Source: JAUVRX01 sp049664225
GTDB taxonomy: Bacteria > Acidobacteriota > Thermoanaerobaculia > Multivoradales > JAHEKO01
Direction: 5' to 3'
Length of the DNA stretch: 64,000 nt
Assembly: GCA_049664225.1 (NCBI GenBank)
Contig: JBATEX010000111.1
Location: forward strand, 18,226-82,225
Positions 52,137 to 60,694 of the stretch are shown here, in pieces; position 1 is the first letter of the stretch, and the number at the start of each line of letters is the position of its first letter. Under the pieces are notes generated by a model. It worked only from the letters and a program-made list of their open reading frames with translations, did no database searches and was not told where the DNA came from. The position numbers were made by a program, and so were the translations under genes.

Positions 52137-54185
52137 ATGATTCGACGCACTACCTGCTTGGCTCTGGGTCTGCTGTGGGTGAGCAGCTGCCTGATGGCGG
52201 AGCCACTTCCTGGGTTCTCGGTCCAAGACCTGGTGAGAATGGACCGACTTTCGGATCCCCAGCCTTCGCCTGACGGTGAGAGCATCGCCTTTGTAAGGCG
52301 ACAAACCGATATGGAGGCAGACAAGGGTCGCACCGACATCTGGGTGATCGACAGCACGGGCGAGAACCTCCGCCAAGTGACCGACCGCGAGGCCTCGGAC
52401 AGCGGTCCCAGATGGTCGGCCGACGGGGGGAGCCTCTACTTTATCTCCTCCAGGTCGGGCTCCTCCCAGGTGTGGCGAGTGGGAGCCGACGGGGAGAACC
52501 TCAATCAGGTCACAGACCTGCCGCTGGATATCAGCGGTTTTGTTCTGTCGCCTGACGGAACCAATCTGGTACTGGCCATGGACGTCTTTGTCGATTGCGA
52601 GTCGTTGGAATGCACCCGCGACAAACTCGATGCTCGGGAGACAGCCAAGGCGACCGGGCGAATCTACGACCGCCTGTTCGTGCGACATTGGGACACCTGG
52701 AAAGATGGCCGTCGGTCTCACTTGTATCTCCAACCCCTGGGCGATGGCACGGTTGTCGATCTCATGCCTGGCATGGACGCAGACAGTCCCACTAAGCCCT
52801 TCGGCGGCACCGAGGAGATCGTCTTCACACCCGATGGCTCGGGGCTGGTCTTCACCGCGAGAGTCGTGGGAGCCTCCGAGCCCTGGTCCACGGATTTCGA
52901 CCTCTATTATGTGCCTGTGAACGGGTCCTCTGCGCCCCGCTGCCTGACCGAGGCCAACGAGGCCTGGGACACGCAGCCCGTCTTCTCTCCCGATGGCGAG
53001 ATTCTGGCCTACCTGGCCATGGAGCGGCCGGGTTTCGAGGCGGATAGGTTTCGGATCGTGTTGTTGGACTGGACGACCCAAGAGCAGAGGATCCTGACTG
53101 AAGCGTGGGACTACTCGGCCGGAGGCATCCTCTTCTCGAAGGACGGAGACACCTTGTACACCACGGCTTCGGATCGTGGCCAGGTCTCTCTCTTCTCCAT
53201 TGCTCTGGGAAGCGGTGCGATCCGCAAGCTCGTCGGCGAGGGCCACGTTCGCAGTCCTGCGCTGGCCGGTGACAGCATCGTCTTCGGGCTCGATACCCTC
53301 GGCTCACCGGTGGATCTGTTCGTGCTGGAGCCGCAGAGTGGAGAGCTCCGTCAGTTGACCCGCGTAAACGCCGATCGCCTGGCAGGAGTGGCGCTGGGGC
53401 AGGCGGAGCAGTTCTCCTTTCCAGGTTGGAACGGTGAGACCGTCTACGGCTATGTGGTGAAGCCGATCAATTTCGATCCGTCCCGCTCCTATCCGGTGGC
53501 CTTTCTCATCCATGGCGGGCCCCAGGGATCGTTCGGCAACGATTTCCACTATCGCTGGAATCCGCAGACCTATGCCGGCGCCGGCTACGCGGCCGTGATG
53601 GTCGATTTCCATGGCTCGGTCGGCTACGGTCAGGCCTTCACGGATTCCATTCGTGGCGATTGGGGTGGCAAGCCACTCGAGGATCTCCAGAAGGGTCTGG
53701 TCGCGGCCTTGAAGAGCAATCCCTGGATGGATGGAAATCGGGTCTGTGCTTTGGGCGCCTCCTATGGCGGCTACATGATCAATTGGATCGAGGGCAACTG
53801 GCCGGAACGGTTCCGGTGTCTGGTGAATCACGACGGGACCCTCGACCAGCGGATGATGTATTTCTCCACCGAGGAGCTCTGGTTTCCGGAGTGGGAGCAC
53901 GGAGGCCCGTTCTGGGAGAACCCTGAAGGACACGAGCGACACAATCCCGTCCTGTTTGTGGATCGGTGGCAGACGCCGATGCTGGTGATTCACGGTGCAC
54001 TGGACTTTCGTCTTCCCGAGACGCAAGGCCTGGCCGCGTTCACGGCTTTGCAGCGGCGGGGTATTGCCAGTCGATTGTTGTACTTTCCCGATGAGAACCA
54101 CTGGGTGCTGAGACCTTCCAATAGCATCCTGTGGCACGACACCGTCCTCGACTGGCTCGATCGCTGGTTGAGAGAGGATGGCTAG
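52137..54185 (+). CDS. S9 family prolyl oligopeptidase / dipeptidyl aminopeptidase, exported
   Basis: A 682-residue serine peptidase. The ATG at 52137 has AGAGGGGGG just upstream; the much longer open frame is antisense to the DUF374 gene. The N-terminus is a signal segment, with VSSC fitting a lipobox and LMA a signal-peptidase I site. About 400 residues of WD/PD40-type beta-propeller follow (PSPDGESIAFV, FSPDGEILAYL). The alpha/beta-hydrolase domain has LIHGGPQGSFG, GASYGGYM (nucleophile Ser), HGALDFRLP (Asp) and DENHW (His). It likely degrades short peptides in the periplasm or outside. Confidence 0.93.
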   Translation: MIRRTTCLALGLLWVSSCLMAEPLPGFSVQDLVRMDRLSDPQPSPDGESIAFVRRQTDMEADKGRTDIWVIDSTGENLRQVTDREASDSGPRWSADGGSLYFISSRSGSSQVWRVGADGENLNQVTDLPLDISGFVLSPDGTNLVLAMDVFVDCESLECTRDKLDARETAKATGRIYDRLFVRHWDTWKDGRRSHLYLQPLGDGTVVDLMPGMDADSPTKPFGGTEEIVFTPDGSGLVFTARVVGASEPWSTDFDLYYVPVNGSSAPRCLTEANEAWDTQPVFSPDGEILAYLAMERPGFEADRFRIVLLDWTTQEQRILTEAWDYSAGGILFSKDGDTLYTTASDRGQVSLFSIALGSGAIRKLVGEGHVRSPALAGDSIVFGLDTLGSPVDLFVLEPQSGELRQLTRVNADRLAGVALGQAEQFSFPGWNGETVYGYVVKPINFDPSRSYPVAFLIHGGPQGSFGNDFHYRWNPQTYAGAGYAAVMVDFHGSVGYGQAFTDSIRGDWGGKPLEDLQKGLVAALKSNPWMDGNRVCALGASYGGYMINWIEGNWPERFRCLVNHDGTLDQRMMYFSTEELWFPEWEHGGPFWENPEGHERHNPVLFVDRWQTPMLVIHGALDFRLPETQGLAAFTALQRRGIASRLLYFPDENHWVLRPSNSILWHDTVLDWLDRWLREDG

Positions 54186-54194
54186 GTTCGGCTC

Positions 54195-55055
54195 GTGAGT
54201 GCTCGGGCTGGCGACGTCAGCGTGGTCATCCCGACCTTCGATAGGGCGTCGGTGCTGGCTCGCGCTGTCGATTCAGTAGTGGCGCAGACGCACTCGCCCG
54301 CTGAGGTGATCGTCGTCGACGATGGCTCCACCGACGACACTGCCGAGCTGGTCGAGAGGCGCTTTCCGAGCGTCCGCCTGCTGCGCCAGGAGAACCGCGG
54401 CGTCAGCGCGGCACGCAATCGGGGCATCGAGGCCTCCGGGGGTGAATGGATAGCGCTGCTGGACTCGGATGATGAATGGCGGCCGTCGAAGCTCGAGCGG
54501 CAGATGAGCGGGCTGGAGGAGCGTCCCGAGCTTCGGGTTTGCCACACTGACGAGATCTGGATTCGCCAGGGACGGCGTGTCAATCCCCGGCAGATTCATG
54601 CGAAGCACGGCGGTTGGATCTTCGAGCATTGTCTGCCTTTGTGCGCAATGTCGCCTTCGTCGATTCTGATTCACCGCAGCATCTTCGAGGTGGTCGGGAT
54701 GTTTGACGAGGAGCTACCTGCCTGTGAGGACTACGATCTCTGGCTTCGCATCTGCAGTCGATACCCTGTCCTCTACGTCGATGAGCCTCTGGTCGTAAAG
54801 CACGGGGGGCACGAGGATCAACTTTCGCGACAGGTTTGGGGTCTCGACAGATTTCGGATCCAAGCTCTCGAGAAGGTGATCGACTCTGGACATCTGAACG
54901 AGGCCGACTGGCAGGCCAGCGTCGCGATGTTGCTGAAGAAGATCGAGATCTACCTCGAGGGTACCAGGAGGCGAGGCCGACGGGAGGAGGCCGCCCAGTA
55001 TGAACAGCGCCTCCAACACTGGCGGTGCCAGCTGCATCTCATGGAGCAAGCGTGA
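54195..55055 (+). CDS. GT2 family glycosyltransferase
   Basis: A 286-residue GT-A enzyme: VSVVIPTFDRASVLARAV, VVDDGSTDDTAELVE, NRGVSAARNRGI and ALLDSDDEWRPSKL (DSDD donor site). LPACEDYDLWLRI carries the ED motif. It ends in a basic, helical tail. Its stop overlaps the start of the nucleoside-phosphorylase-like gene (GTGA), so the two are translationally coupled. The pairing of a GT2 with a phosphorylase-fold protein recalls hopanoid tailoring genes, though no hopanoid cyclase is nearby. Confidence 0.87.
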   Translation: MSARAGDVSVVIPTFDRASVLARAVDSVVAQTHSPAEVIVVDDGSTDDTAELVERRFPSVRLLRQENRGVSAARNRGIEASGGEWIALLDSDDEWRPSKLERQMSGLEERPELRVCHTDEIWIRQGRRVNPRQIHAKHGGWIFEHCLPLCAMSPSSILIHRSIFEVVGMFDEELPACEDYDLWLRICSRYPVLYVDEPLVVKHGGHEDQLSRQVWGLDRFRIQALEKVIDSGHLNEADWQASVAMLLKKIEIYLEGTRRRGRREEAAQYEQRLQHWRCQLHLMEQA

Positions 55056-55681
55056 TCCATCTGATCGTGGCCTTGCCGGCCGAAGCTCGCGGTCTCGCCA
55101 GGGGCCTGGGCCTGCGGAAGGAGCGCGACGCAAGGGAATCGCGGCAGATCTATCGCGGTGTTGGCTTGAACCTCGTGGTGTCGGGGCCTGGCAGACATCG
55201 TGCCGCGCGAGCCGTGGACTCGATCGCGGAGCAGGTGGAGTCCCGGCGGCTTCAGGGATGGCTCAACGTTGGAATTGCCGGTCATCCGGATCTCGCGCCG
55301 GGGACCTGCCTTCTGGCCGACGAGATCCAAGGAAGCACTGCAGGACAGTCTTGGTGGCCGACGATTCCCTTCCAGTCGAACTGCCTCAGGGCGTCGGTTC
55401 GCACCGTCGATCGGCCAGAAACCGACTTCGCCGCCAGGGCTGCTTACGACATGGAGGCTGCCGGTTTCTTTGCCGCTGCCAGCCGGATTGCCACCCCCGG
55501 CCTGGTTCAGGTCCTCAAGGTAGTTTCGGACAATCCTGGCGATGACCTGGAGTGTCTGACGGCTAGTCGGGTCGAGACCCTGATGCTCGATGCCTGCTCT
55601 TCGATTGCCGACCTTCTTGGGCAGCTCGAGGCTCATGCCGTATCGGTCCGGAGCCGACGGCTGAAGGAGGAGTCCCGATGA
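55052..55681 (+). CDS. Nucleoside phosphorylase-like protein (MTAN/PNP fold)
   Basis: About 209 residues from the GTG at 55052, which overlaps the previous stop. LIVALPAEARGL is the first strand of the fold, NVGIAGHPDLAPGTCLLADEI matches the GSAGxL phosphorylase block, YDMEAAGFFAAA has the DME ribose/purine motif and KVVSDNPGDD the catalytic Asp region. It is shorter than most MTA/SAH nucleosidases (about 230). HpnG-type hopanoid phosphorylase is a possible relative given the GT2 partner. Substrate unknown. Confidence 0.78.
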   Translation: MIHLIVALPAEARGLARGLGLRKERDARESRQIYRGVGLNLVVSGPGRHRAARAVDSIAEQVESRRLQGWLNVGIAGHPDLAPGTCLLADEIQGSTAGQSWWPTIPFQSNCLRASVRTVDRPETDFAARAAYDMEAAGFFAAASRIATPGLVQVLKVVSDNPGDDLECLTASRVETLMLDACSSIADLLGQLEAHAVSVRSRRLKEESR

Positions 55682-55696
55682 CGGCGTCGCCGAGCT

Positions 55697-56872
55697 TCAG
55701 GGCACGGCGTACCCAGTGAGCTCGACGTAACCGCGGCCCGAGATCGGGGTGCTGCCACGGTTACCCTCAACTCGCACTGCCCCCTCCCAGTAGAGAACCG
55801 ACAGGTTGAGCTCCTGATCTCGCATTAGCGGCTCGATCTGAAGGTCGAGTTGATCCCCTGGCAGCCGCAGTCGCCAACCCGAGGGATAGCGCACGCCAGT
55901 CTCTGGGCTGGTCCACCAGTCGAGGACCTCCAACTGAAAGTCACCCCAGCTCAGAGCGAATCGGGTCCCATCCGCCCCAATCCGACTGCCGCTGCTGACC
56001 GGATCCGGCCTGCCGTCGTCGCGGCGCATCTGATAGACCATCAGGTCGGTGCCATCGTCGAGCTGCAAGGCGAACCAGTCCCAGCCGCTCTGGTTCGGTT
56101 CGAGAGCGCTGGTGCTCCACTCTCGGTCGAGCCAGCTGTTGCCTCGCACCTCGAGCTCGCGCCCCTCGAGGCGGATCTGGCCGGACGTGGCGAGTCGGGT
56201 GAAGGCATAGTAGTAGGAGGCATTGCCCGGTTCGCTTCCCTTGCGGCTCAGGCCGGCCTCGCCTTGGAGCACGACGGGCTTCGTGGTGGCGAGCTCCAGG
56301 TCCAGTGCGATCTCTCCAGCCGATGCCTTCAATCGAAACGCGGGTGAGGAGTCGTCGCTGCCCAACTCCCAGTCCTCGAGCCAGGCTCGAAAGGGATCCA
56401 GCTCGACACCGGCCAGGCCGGCGGCGCCACGCGCGAACCTCTCGAAGGCAAAGAAGCGGCTGTTGTCGATATCGGTCAGGGCGAGATGGCCCATATAGAC
56501 TTGCCGTGTGGCCCACCGCGATCGCCTGGGTGTCTGCTCGGCGGCCAGGGCATTTCGAAACAGGGTGAACTGGTAGCCGAATCGACGTCCCGACGAGGTG
56601 GTCAGATTGCCGGTCAAATACCACCACTCGGTGCGGAAGTCGGAGTGCGAGCCGTGGTCCTCGGGGAAGACGAACTGCCTCGGCTCAGTGGCGCGAGCGA
56701 AGCCCTCCGTCTCTCCTGACAGTAAGTGGGAGAGCTCGAGGCTGGCGGTCGCGACAGATCTATTTTCATCAGTCATCTGGTCATGAGGAGGAGTCCGGCA
56801 GCCAACGAAGGACAGCACCGCTAAAACCAGCAGCCGCCGCAGGAAACCGCTCCACACCGAAGGCCAGCGCAT
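55697..56872 (-). CDS. AttH/CrtC-like lipocalin-fold lipoprotein
   Basis: About 391 residues from Met at 56872, leaving a 1-bp gap to the FtsX gene stop. The signal has a lipobox (LSFVGC). The mature part has HSDFRTEWWYLTGNL, GYQFTLFRNAL, GNSWLDREWST and WDWFALQLDDG, which define the carotenoid 1,2-hydratase/AttH family, a double lipocalin fold. In many bacteria this protein is encoded with an FtsX permease and an ATPase (AttEFGH), as here. It is probably a periplasmic partner of that transporter and may bind or modify a lipid. Confidence 0.88.
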   Translation of the reverse strand: MRWPSVWSGFLRRLLVLAVLSFVGCRTPPHDQMTDENRSVATASLELSHLLSGETEGFARATEPRQFVFPEDHGSHSDFRTEWWYLTGNLTTSSGRRFGYQFTLFRNALAAEQTPRRSRWATRQVYMGHLALTDIDNSRFFAFERFARGAAGLAGVELDPFRAWLEDWELGSDDSSPAFRLKASAGEIALDLELATTKPVVLQGEAGLSRKGSEPGNASYYYAFTRLATSGQIRLEGRELEVRGNSWLDREWSTSALEPNQSGWDWFALQLDDGTDLMVYQMRRDDGRPDPVSSGSRIGADGTRFALSWGDFQLEVLDWWTSPETGVRYPSGWRLRLPGDQLDLQIEPLMRDQELNLSVLYWEGAVRVEGNRGSTPISGRGYVELTGYAVP

Positions 56873-56873
56873 G

Positions 56874-59435
56874 CTACTCCTCCCGCAGTGCTTCGGAGGG
56901 CCGTGTGCGAGCCATCCGCCACGCCGGGTAGAGGCCGGCAAGCAGCGCCGCTACAACACCCACGGCGACGGCTTGGACCAGAGTGAGAGGAAAGAGATCC
57001 AATTCAAGGCTCCAGCCGAACGATCGCCGATTGATGGTGTAGACCATGATGGCGGCCATCGACACACCAACAGGCAACGAAAGCACACCGGCAGTCAAGC
57101 CCAGGAGGCCTGTCTGCTGGGTCACCAGCATCCACAGCTGCCCAGGGGTCAGGCCGCAGGCCCGCATCACTCCCAACTCGCGAGTACGCTCGAGCTGCAG
57201 CGCCAGCAAGGCGCTCAGAACTCCGACGAAGGCGACAACGACCGCCAATGTACGCAGTACTCCAGTGATGACAAAGGTGCGATCAAAAATGCGCATCGAC
57301 TCTTGCCGCAATTGGCGGTTGCTGCTGAGTCGCACCCGCAGGTCGGGTGGTAGGCGGCCACGGATGAGGTCGCTCAGCTCGTCGAGGTTCGTGCCGGCAG
57401 CGGTATGAATGGAGAGGGCCGTCGCTCCATCTTCGCTCCAGCCCCGCTGGTAGAGGGTTCGAGCGAGCATCAGGAGGCCCTGCTCAGTGGAGTAGTCGTA
57501 GAAGACTCCGGCGATGGGCAGCTCGAAGATCTCTTTCGGTGAGAGGATCCTGACGCTGTCACCCTCTCCGAGGGCTCGCCGATAGGCGAAGGACTCTGAG
57601 ACCATGACGGCCTCGCCTGCTTCGATTCGGCGCCAGATCGCCATCGGATCTCCTTGCCGAAATGCAAAAGCTCCGTGGCTTTGCGGAGACAGCTCGAGGG
57701 CCACAGCTCGAACGGACTCGCCGTCGACGACTGCCGAGAAGTGGGTGAGGAGGTTGGTTGCGAGAACCTGATCGAGATCCGCGATCGTGTCGATCGTCGC
57801 CTGGTCGATGGTGACACCGCCCGGCGAGAATCGGCGGGCGGGTGCTGTAAACACCGACAGATAGAGATCCGCGGGCAGCGCATATTCGAGCCATCGGTTC
57901 ACCGTGCCACGGAAGCTCCTCACCATGAGATCCACTCCGACGGTCACCGATAGCGCCATCATCAGGGCAGCGATGGCGATTCCGGTGCGGCTGAGAGCGG
58001 TTACGACTCCGCGCGTAGCGATCCGGCCGAGCTGGCCGGAAATTGCGCCGGCGAAAGGTGTCAGCCAACGCATGAGTGCCATCGTGGCGAGCGGTGTCAG
58101 CAAGGCGTAGCCAACCAGCACAGCGAACAGGCCAGTAAAGGCGAGCCACAGGGCGCCGCCCGGAAGCAATATCAGGCCGGTGCCGAGAACCAGCAGCAGG
58201 ATTCCAAGAATCGACAGCGTAGGAATAGCGCGGTGAACCCGCAACTCGAGCTCGGAGTGCACCAATGCCTCCCGGGGCTCCGTGTTGGTCGCTTCGATAG
58301 AGGGTGCAATCGCCGCCGCAGCCGTTGCCGTCAATCCAAGGAGACCTCCTTTCAGGAGCGTCCATGGGGCCACTGCCACCTCTCGGACGTCGACCGCGAA
58401 GTAGAGATCGTTGATGGTCTGGGTGACGCGACCGATGAGGCTCTGACCGAGCCACAGACCGGCAAGCTCGCCGAGGATGGTGCCCGCAGCTCCGATGAGC
58501 ACAGCCTCCCCCAAGATCAGCACGAAGATCTCTCTACGGGTCGTTCCCAGTACACGCAGAATCGCCAGAAGAGGACGCCGTTGCACGACAGCGAAGGTCA
58601 TGGTGTTGTAGATGAGGAATGCGCCGCAAAGCAAGGCCAGAAGGCTCAGTGCCTGCAGGTTGAGCCGGAAAGCCCGGGTCATCTGCTCCGCCGTCGACGT
58701 TCGAGCGCGCCTGGATCGTAGGTCGGTGGTCGGTGGCAAGATCGCCGCGACACTCTCCTCGAACTCGGCTTCTGTCATTGCGGGCGGTCGGATCAAGTCG
58801 ATGCGCGTCAGACTCCCGACAAGACCGAGCGTCTCTTGTGCCGTCGCTATGTCGACGACGAGTAGATCCCGGATAGCGGCCAGCTGGGCATCGTCCGTCG
58901 CCGGCAGATGGCCTACCAAAACCAACGTCCGCACTGCGCCGCCTATGTCGATCTCGAATTCGTCTCCGGGCGCGATGCCGAGAGAGCTCGCGGCTTCAGC
59001 GGCTAGAAGGGAGGCCCCCGGTAGGGTCAGGAAGATCCCGAGATCGAGGCTGCCCTGCGGCCCCGAGCTGGTGAAGTTGCGAAACCGGGCTTCGGCGAAC
59101 GGGTCGATGCCCATGATTGAAAAGGTTGGGGAGTCTGGCCTCAGAAGCTTGGCATGGCCCTCGACCACCGGGGCTACGCGACGCAAGCCGAGATCGATGC
59201 GGAGCTGCTGGTAGAGCCCTTCGGGGATGACACCGTCGAGACCGACAATCTGGTGTGTCGCTTTGCCAGCGATCGTATCCGTGGAAAGCTCGAAGGCTCT
59301 CAGAGCACTGCCGTTGGCGACATCGATACCGACGACGACGGCGACACCGAGAGCAACTCCCAGAATGGCCAGGGCGAGCTGCAAGGGATGGCGCTGCAGG
59401 TGTCGAAGGCTCGACTTCCAAAGGAGTCTCTTCAC
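56874..59435 (-). CDS. FtsX/AttFG-like ABC transporter permease
   Basis: An 853-residue membrane protein with the layout of fused FtsX units: an N-terminal helix (LQLALAILGVALGVAVVVG), a large periplasmic domain, then helix groups around residues 260-470 (LQALSLLALLCGAFLIYN, GILLLVLGTGLILLPGG). A second periplasmic domain follows, then C-terminal helices including LRTLAVVVAFVGVLSALLAL and LVQAVAVGVVAALLAG. It ends RPSEALREE, the common C-terminus of such permeases. It overlaps the ATPase gene by 4 bp. Lipoprotein/lipid export or an envelope-stress role is inferred. Confidence 0.9.
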   Translation of the reverse strand: MKRLLWKSSLRHLQRHPLQLALAILGVALGVAVVVGIDVANGSALRAFELSTDTIAGKATHQIVGLDGVIPEGLYQQLRIDLGLRRVAPVVEGHAKLLRPDSPTFSIMGIDPFAEARFRNFTSSGPQGSLDLGIFLTLPGASLLAAEAASSLGIAPGDEFEIDIGGAVRTLVLVGHLPATDDAQLAAIRDLLVVDIATAQETLGLVGSLTRIDLIRPPAMTEAEFEESVAAILPPTTDLRSRRARTSTAEQMTRAFRLNLQALSLLALLCGAFLIYNTMTFAVVQRRPLLAILRVLGTTRREIFVLILGEAVLIGAAGTILGELAGLWLGQSLIGRVTQTINDLYFAVDVREVAVAPWTLLKGGLLGLTATAAAAIAPSIEATNTEPREALVHSELELRVHRAIPTLSILGILLLVLGTGLILLPGGALWLAFTGLFAVLVGYALLTPLATMALMRWLTPFAGAISGQLGRIATRGVVTALSRTGIAIAALMMALSVTVGVDLMVRSFRGTVNRWLEYALPADLYLSVFTAPARRFSPGGVTIDQATIDTIADLDQVLATNLLTHFSAVVDGESVRAVALELSPQSHGAFAFRQGDPMAIWRRIEAGEAVMVSESFAYRRALGEGDSVRILSPKEIFELPIAGVFYDYSTEQGLLMLARTLYQRGWSEDGATALSIHTAAGTNLDELSDLIRGRLPPDLRVRLSSNRQLRQESMRIFDRTFVITGVLRTLAVVVAFVGVLSALLALQLERTRELGVMRACGLTPGQLWMLVTQQTGLLGLTAGVLSLPVGVSMAAIMVYTINRRSFGWSLELDLFPLTLVQAVAVGVVAALLAGLYPAWRMARTRPSEALREE

Positions 59436-60148
59436 GCTGGGCCTTCCTTGTCGAGCTCGACGAGCCGGCCGTTCTCGATGGTGAGGATGCGATCGGCCAG
59501 CCCGACGACCTGCTGACTGTGAGTGGCCATCAGCAAGGTGCGACCACTCTGGCGGGTCAGGCTGTCGAGCAGGTCGATGACTTGCCGGCCCGTCCCGACA
59601 TCCAGGTTGCCGGTGGGTTCGTCAGCCAGAATGAGCTGCGGCTGATGGATCAGACCTCGCGCCACCGCAACCCGCTGTCGCTCACCGCCGGAAAGACGGT
59701 CCGGGAACGAGTCGGCTCGGTCGACAAGTCCAACCGCTGCGAGCATCTCCAGGCAAGGCTCCCGCACCGCCTCGGTGCTTTTCCCGTCGAGCTCGAGAGG
59801 AAGGAGCAGGTTCTCCAGAACCGTCAATGTCGGCAGCAGATTGAAGAACTGGAAGATGAAGCCTATGTTCCGTCTTCGAAACAGGGTGCGATCTCGCTCC
59901 CCGAGGCTCGTGATCTCGATGCCGCCAACCGCAACACTCCCACTGTCGGGCTGGTCGAGTCCGCCGAGAAGGTTGAGCAGTGTCGACTTCCCGGAGCCGC
60001 TTCTCCCCAAGAGGACGACCAGCTCCCCTGGCTGAACGAGTAAGTCGACGCCTTCGAGAACGATGTGATCCCGATCTGCCTCGCGATAGCTCTTCGAGAC
60101 ACCGCTCAATTCGATTGTGGGCGCTCGATCGGACAGATCAATGGGCAT
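59432..60148 (-). CDS. LolD/AttE-like ABC transporter ATP-binding protein
   Basis: A 238-residue ATPase. Walker A is LGRSGSGKSTLLNLL, the Q-loop IGFIFQFFNLLPTLTVLEN is of the MacB/LolD class, the signature is LSGGERQRVAVARGL and Walker B LILADEPTGNLD, with the His in LMATHSQQ. First gene of the three-gene minus-strand operon with FtsX-type permease and AttH-like lipoprotein; the shared operon supports one ABC machine acting at the outer leaflet. Confidence 0.94.
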   Translation of the reverse strand: MPIDLSDRAPTIELSGVSKSYREADRDHIVLEGVDLLVQPGELVVLLGRSGSGKSTLLNLLGGLDQPDSGSVAVGGIEITSLGERDRTLFRRRNIGFIFQFFNLLPTLTVLENLLLPLELDGKSTEAVREPCLEMLAAVGLVDRADSFPDRLSGGERQRVAVARGLIHQPQLILADEPTGNLDVGTGRQVIDLLDSLTRQSGRTLLMATHSQQVVGLADRILTIENGRLVELDKEGPA

Positions 60149-60226
60149 TTAACGGCTCCTCTCGCGGGTCTGGCAGGTGGCGTGGTGGCTGAACAGATGT
60201 CCGCTAGAATGCCACAGGAGGCTTGA

Positions 60227-60646
60227 ATGAGCGATCGCAAGTATAAACAGAGTGGGTATCAGGACGAGGAGCCCCGCGAAAAGAGGTCGCGGCCTTCAGG
60301 GCCGCGCGAGAAGTCGGACAAGCCACGCGGCCGCGGCCTGGGCAAGCCGACGAGATCCGTCTTCCGGTGCAGCCGATGTGGGCAGAGCCAGGCAGTTGGG
60401 CAGGATGTGGCGTTCGATTCGACCTGCTCTGGATGCGGTGATGATCTGCACGCCTGCACGAACTGTACGCACTTCGACAGCTCGGCGCCAATGGAATGTC
60501 GTCTGGAGATCGCCGAGCGCATTGCCAAGAAATCGAAGCGCAATCAGTGTGACCTCTTCGAACCCAAGACGACTCAGGAGTTCGACAAGGAAAGCCCACC
60601 GCCGGATGACGCGAGGGCGGCTTTCGATGCTCTATTCAAGCTGTAG
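60227..60646 (+). CDS. Zinc-ribbon hypothetical protein
   Basis: A 139-residue protein with AGGAGG 5 bp before ATG. The first 45 residues are basic and disordered. Cys pairs in FRCSRCGQ and STCSGCGDD form a zinc ribbon, followed by HACTNCTHFDSSAPMECR with three more Cys, and KRNQCDLFEP. The C-terminal tail ends in AFDALFKL. The conserved spacing implies a metal-binding core and possible nucleic-acid or protein binding. I recognise no named family. It stands alone before the symporter gene. Confidence 0.75.
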   Translation: MSDRKYKQSGYQDEEPREKRSRPSGPREKSDKPRGRGLGKPTRSVFRCSRCGQSQAVGQDVAFDSTCSGCGDDLHACTNCTHFDSSAPMECRLEIAERIAKKSKRNQCDLFEPKTTQEFDKESPPPDDARAAFDALFKL

Positions 60647-60694
60647 CCACGGTGCTTCGCAGAATTGGCCGAGTGAGTTCTCACGGAGAGTCTG

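Noticed and set aside
52122..53246. A 374-codon minus-strand open frame
   Set aside because: Antisense to the S9 peptidase propeller; no motif or ribosome-binding site.
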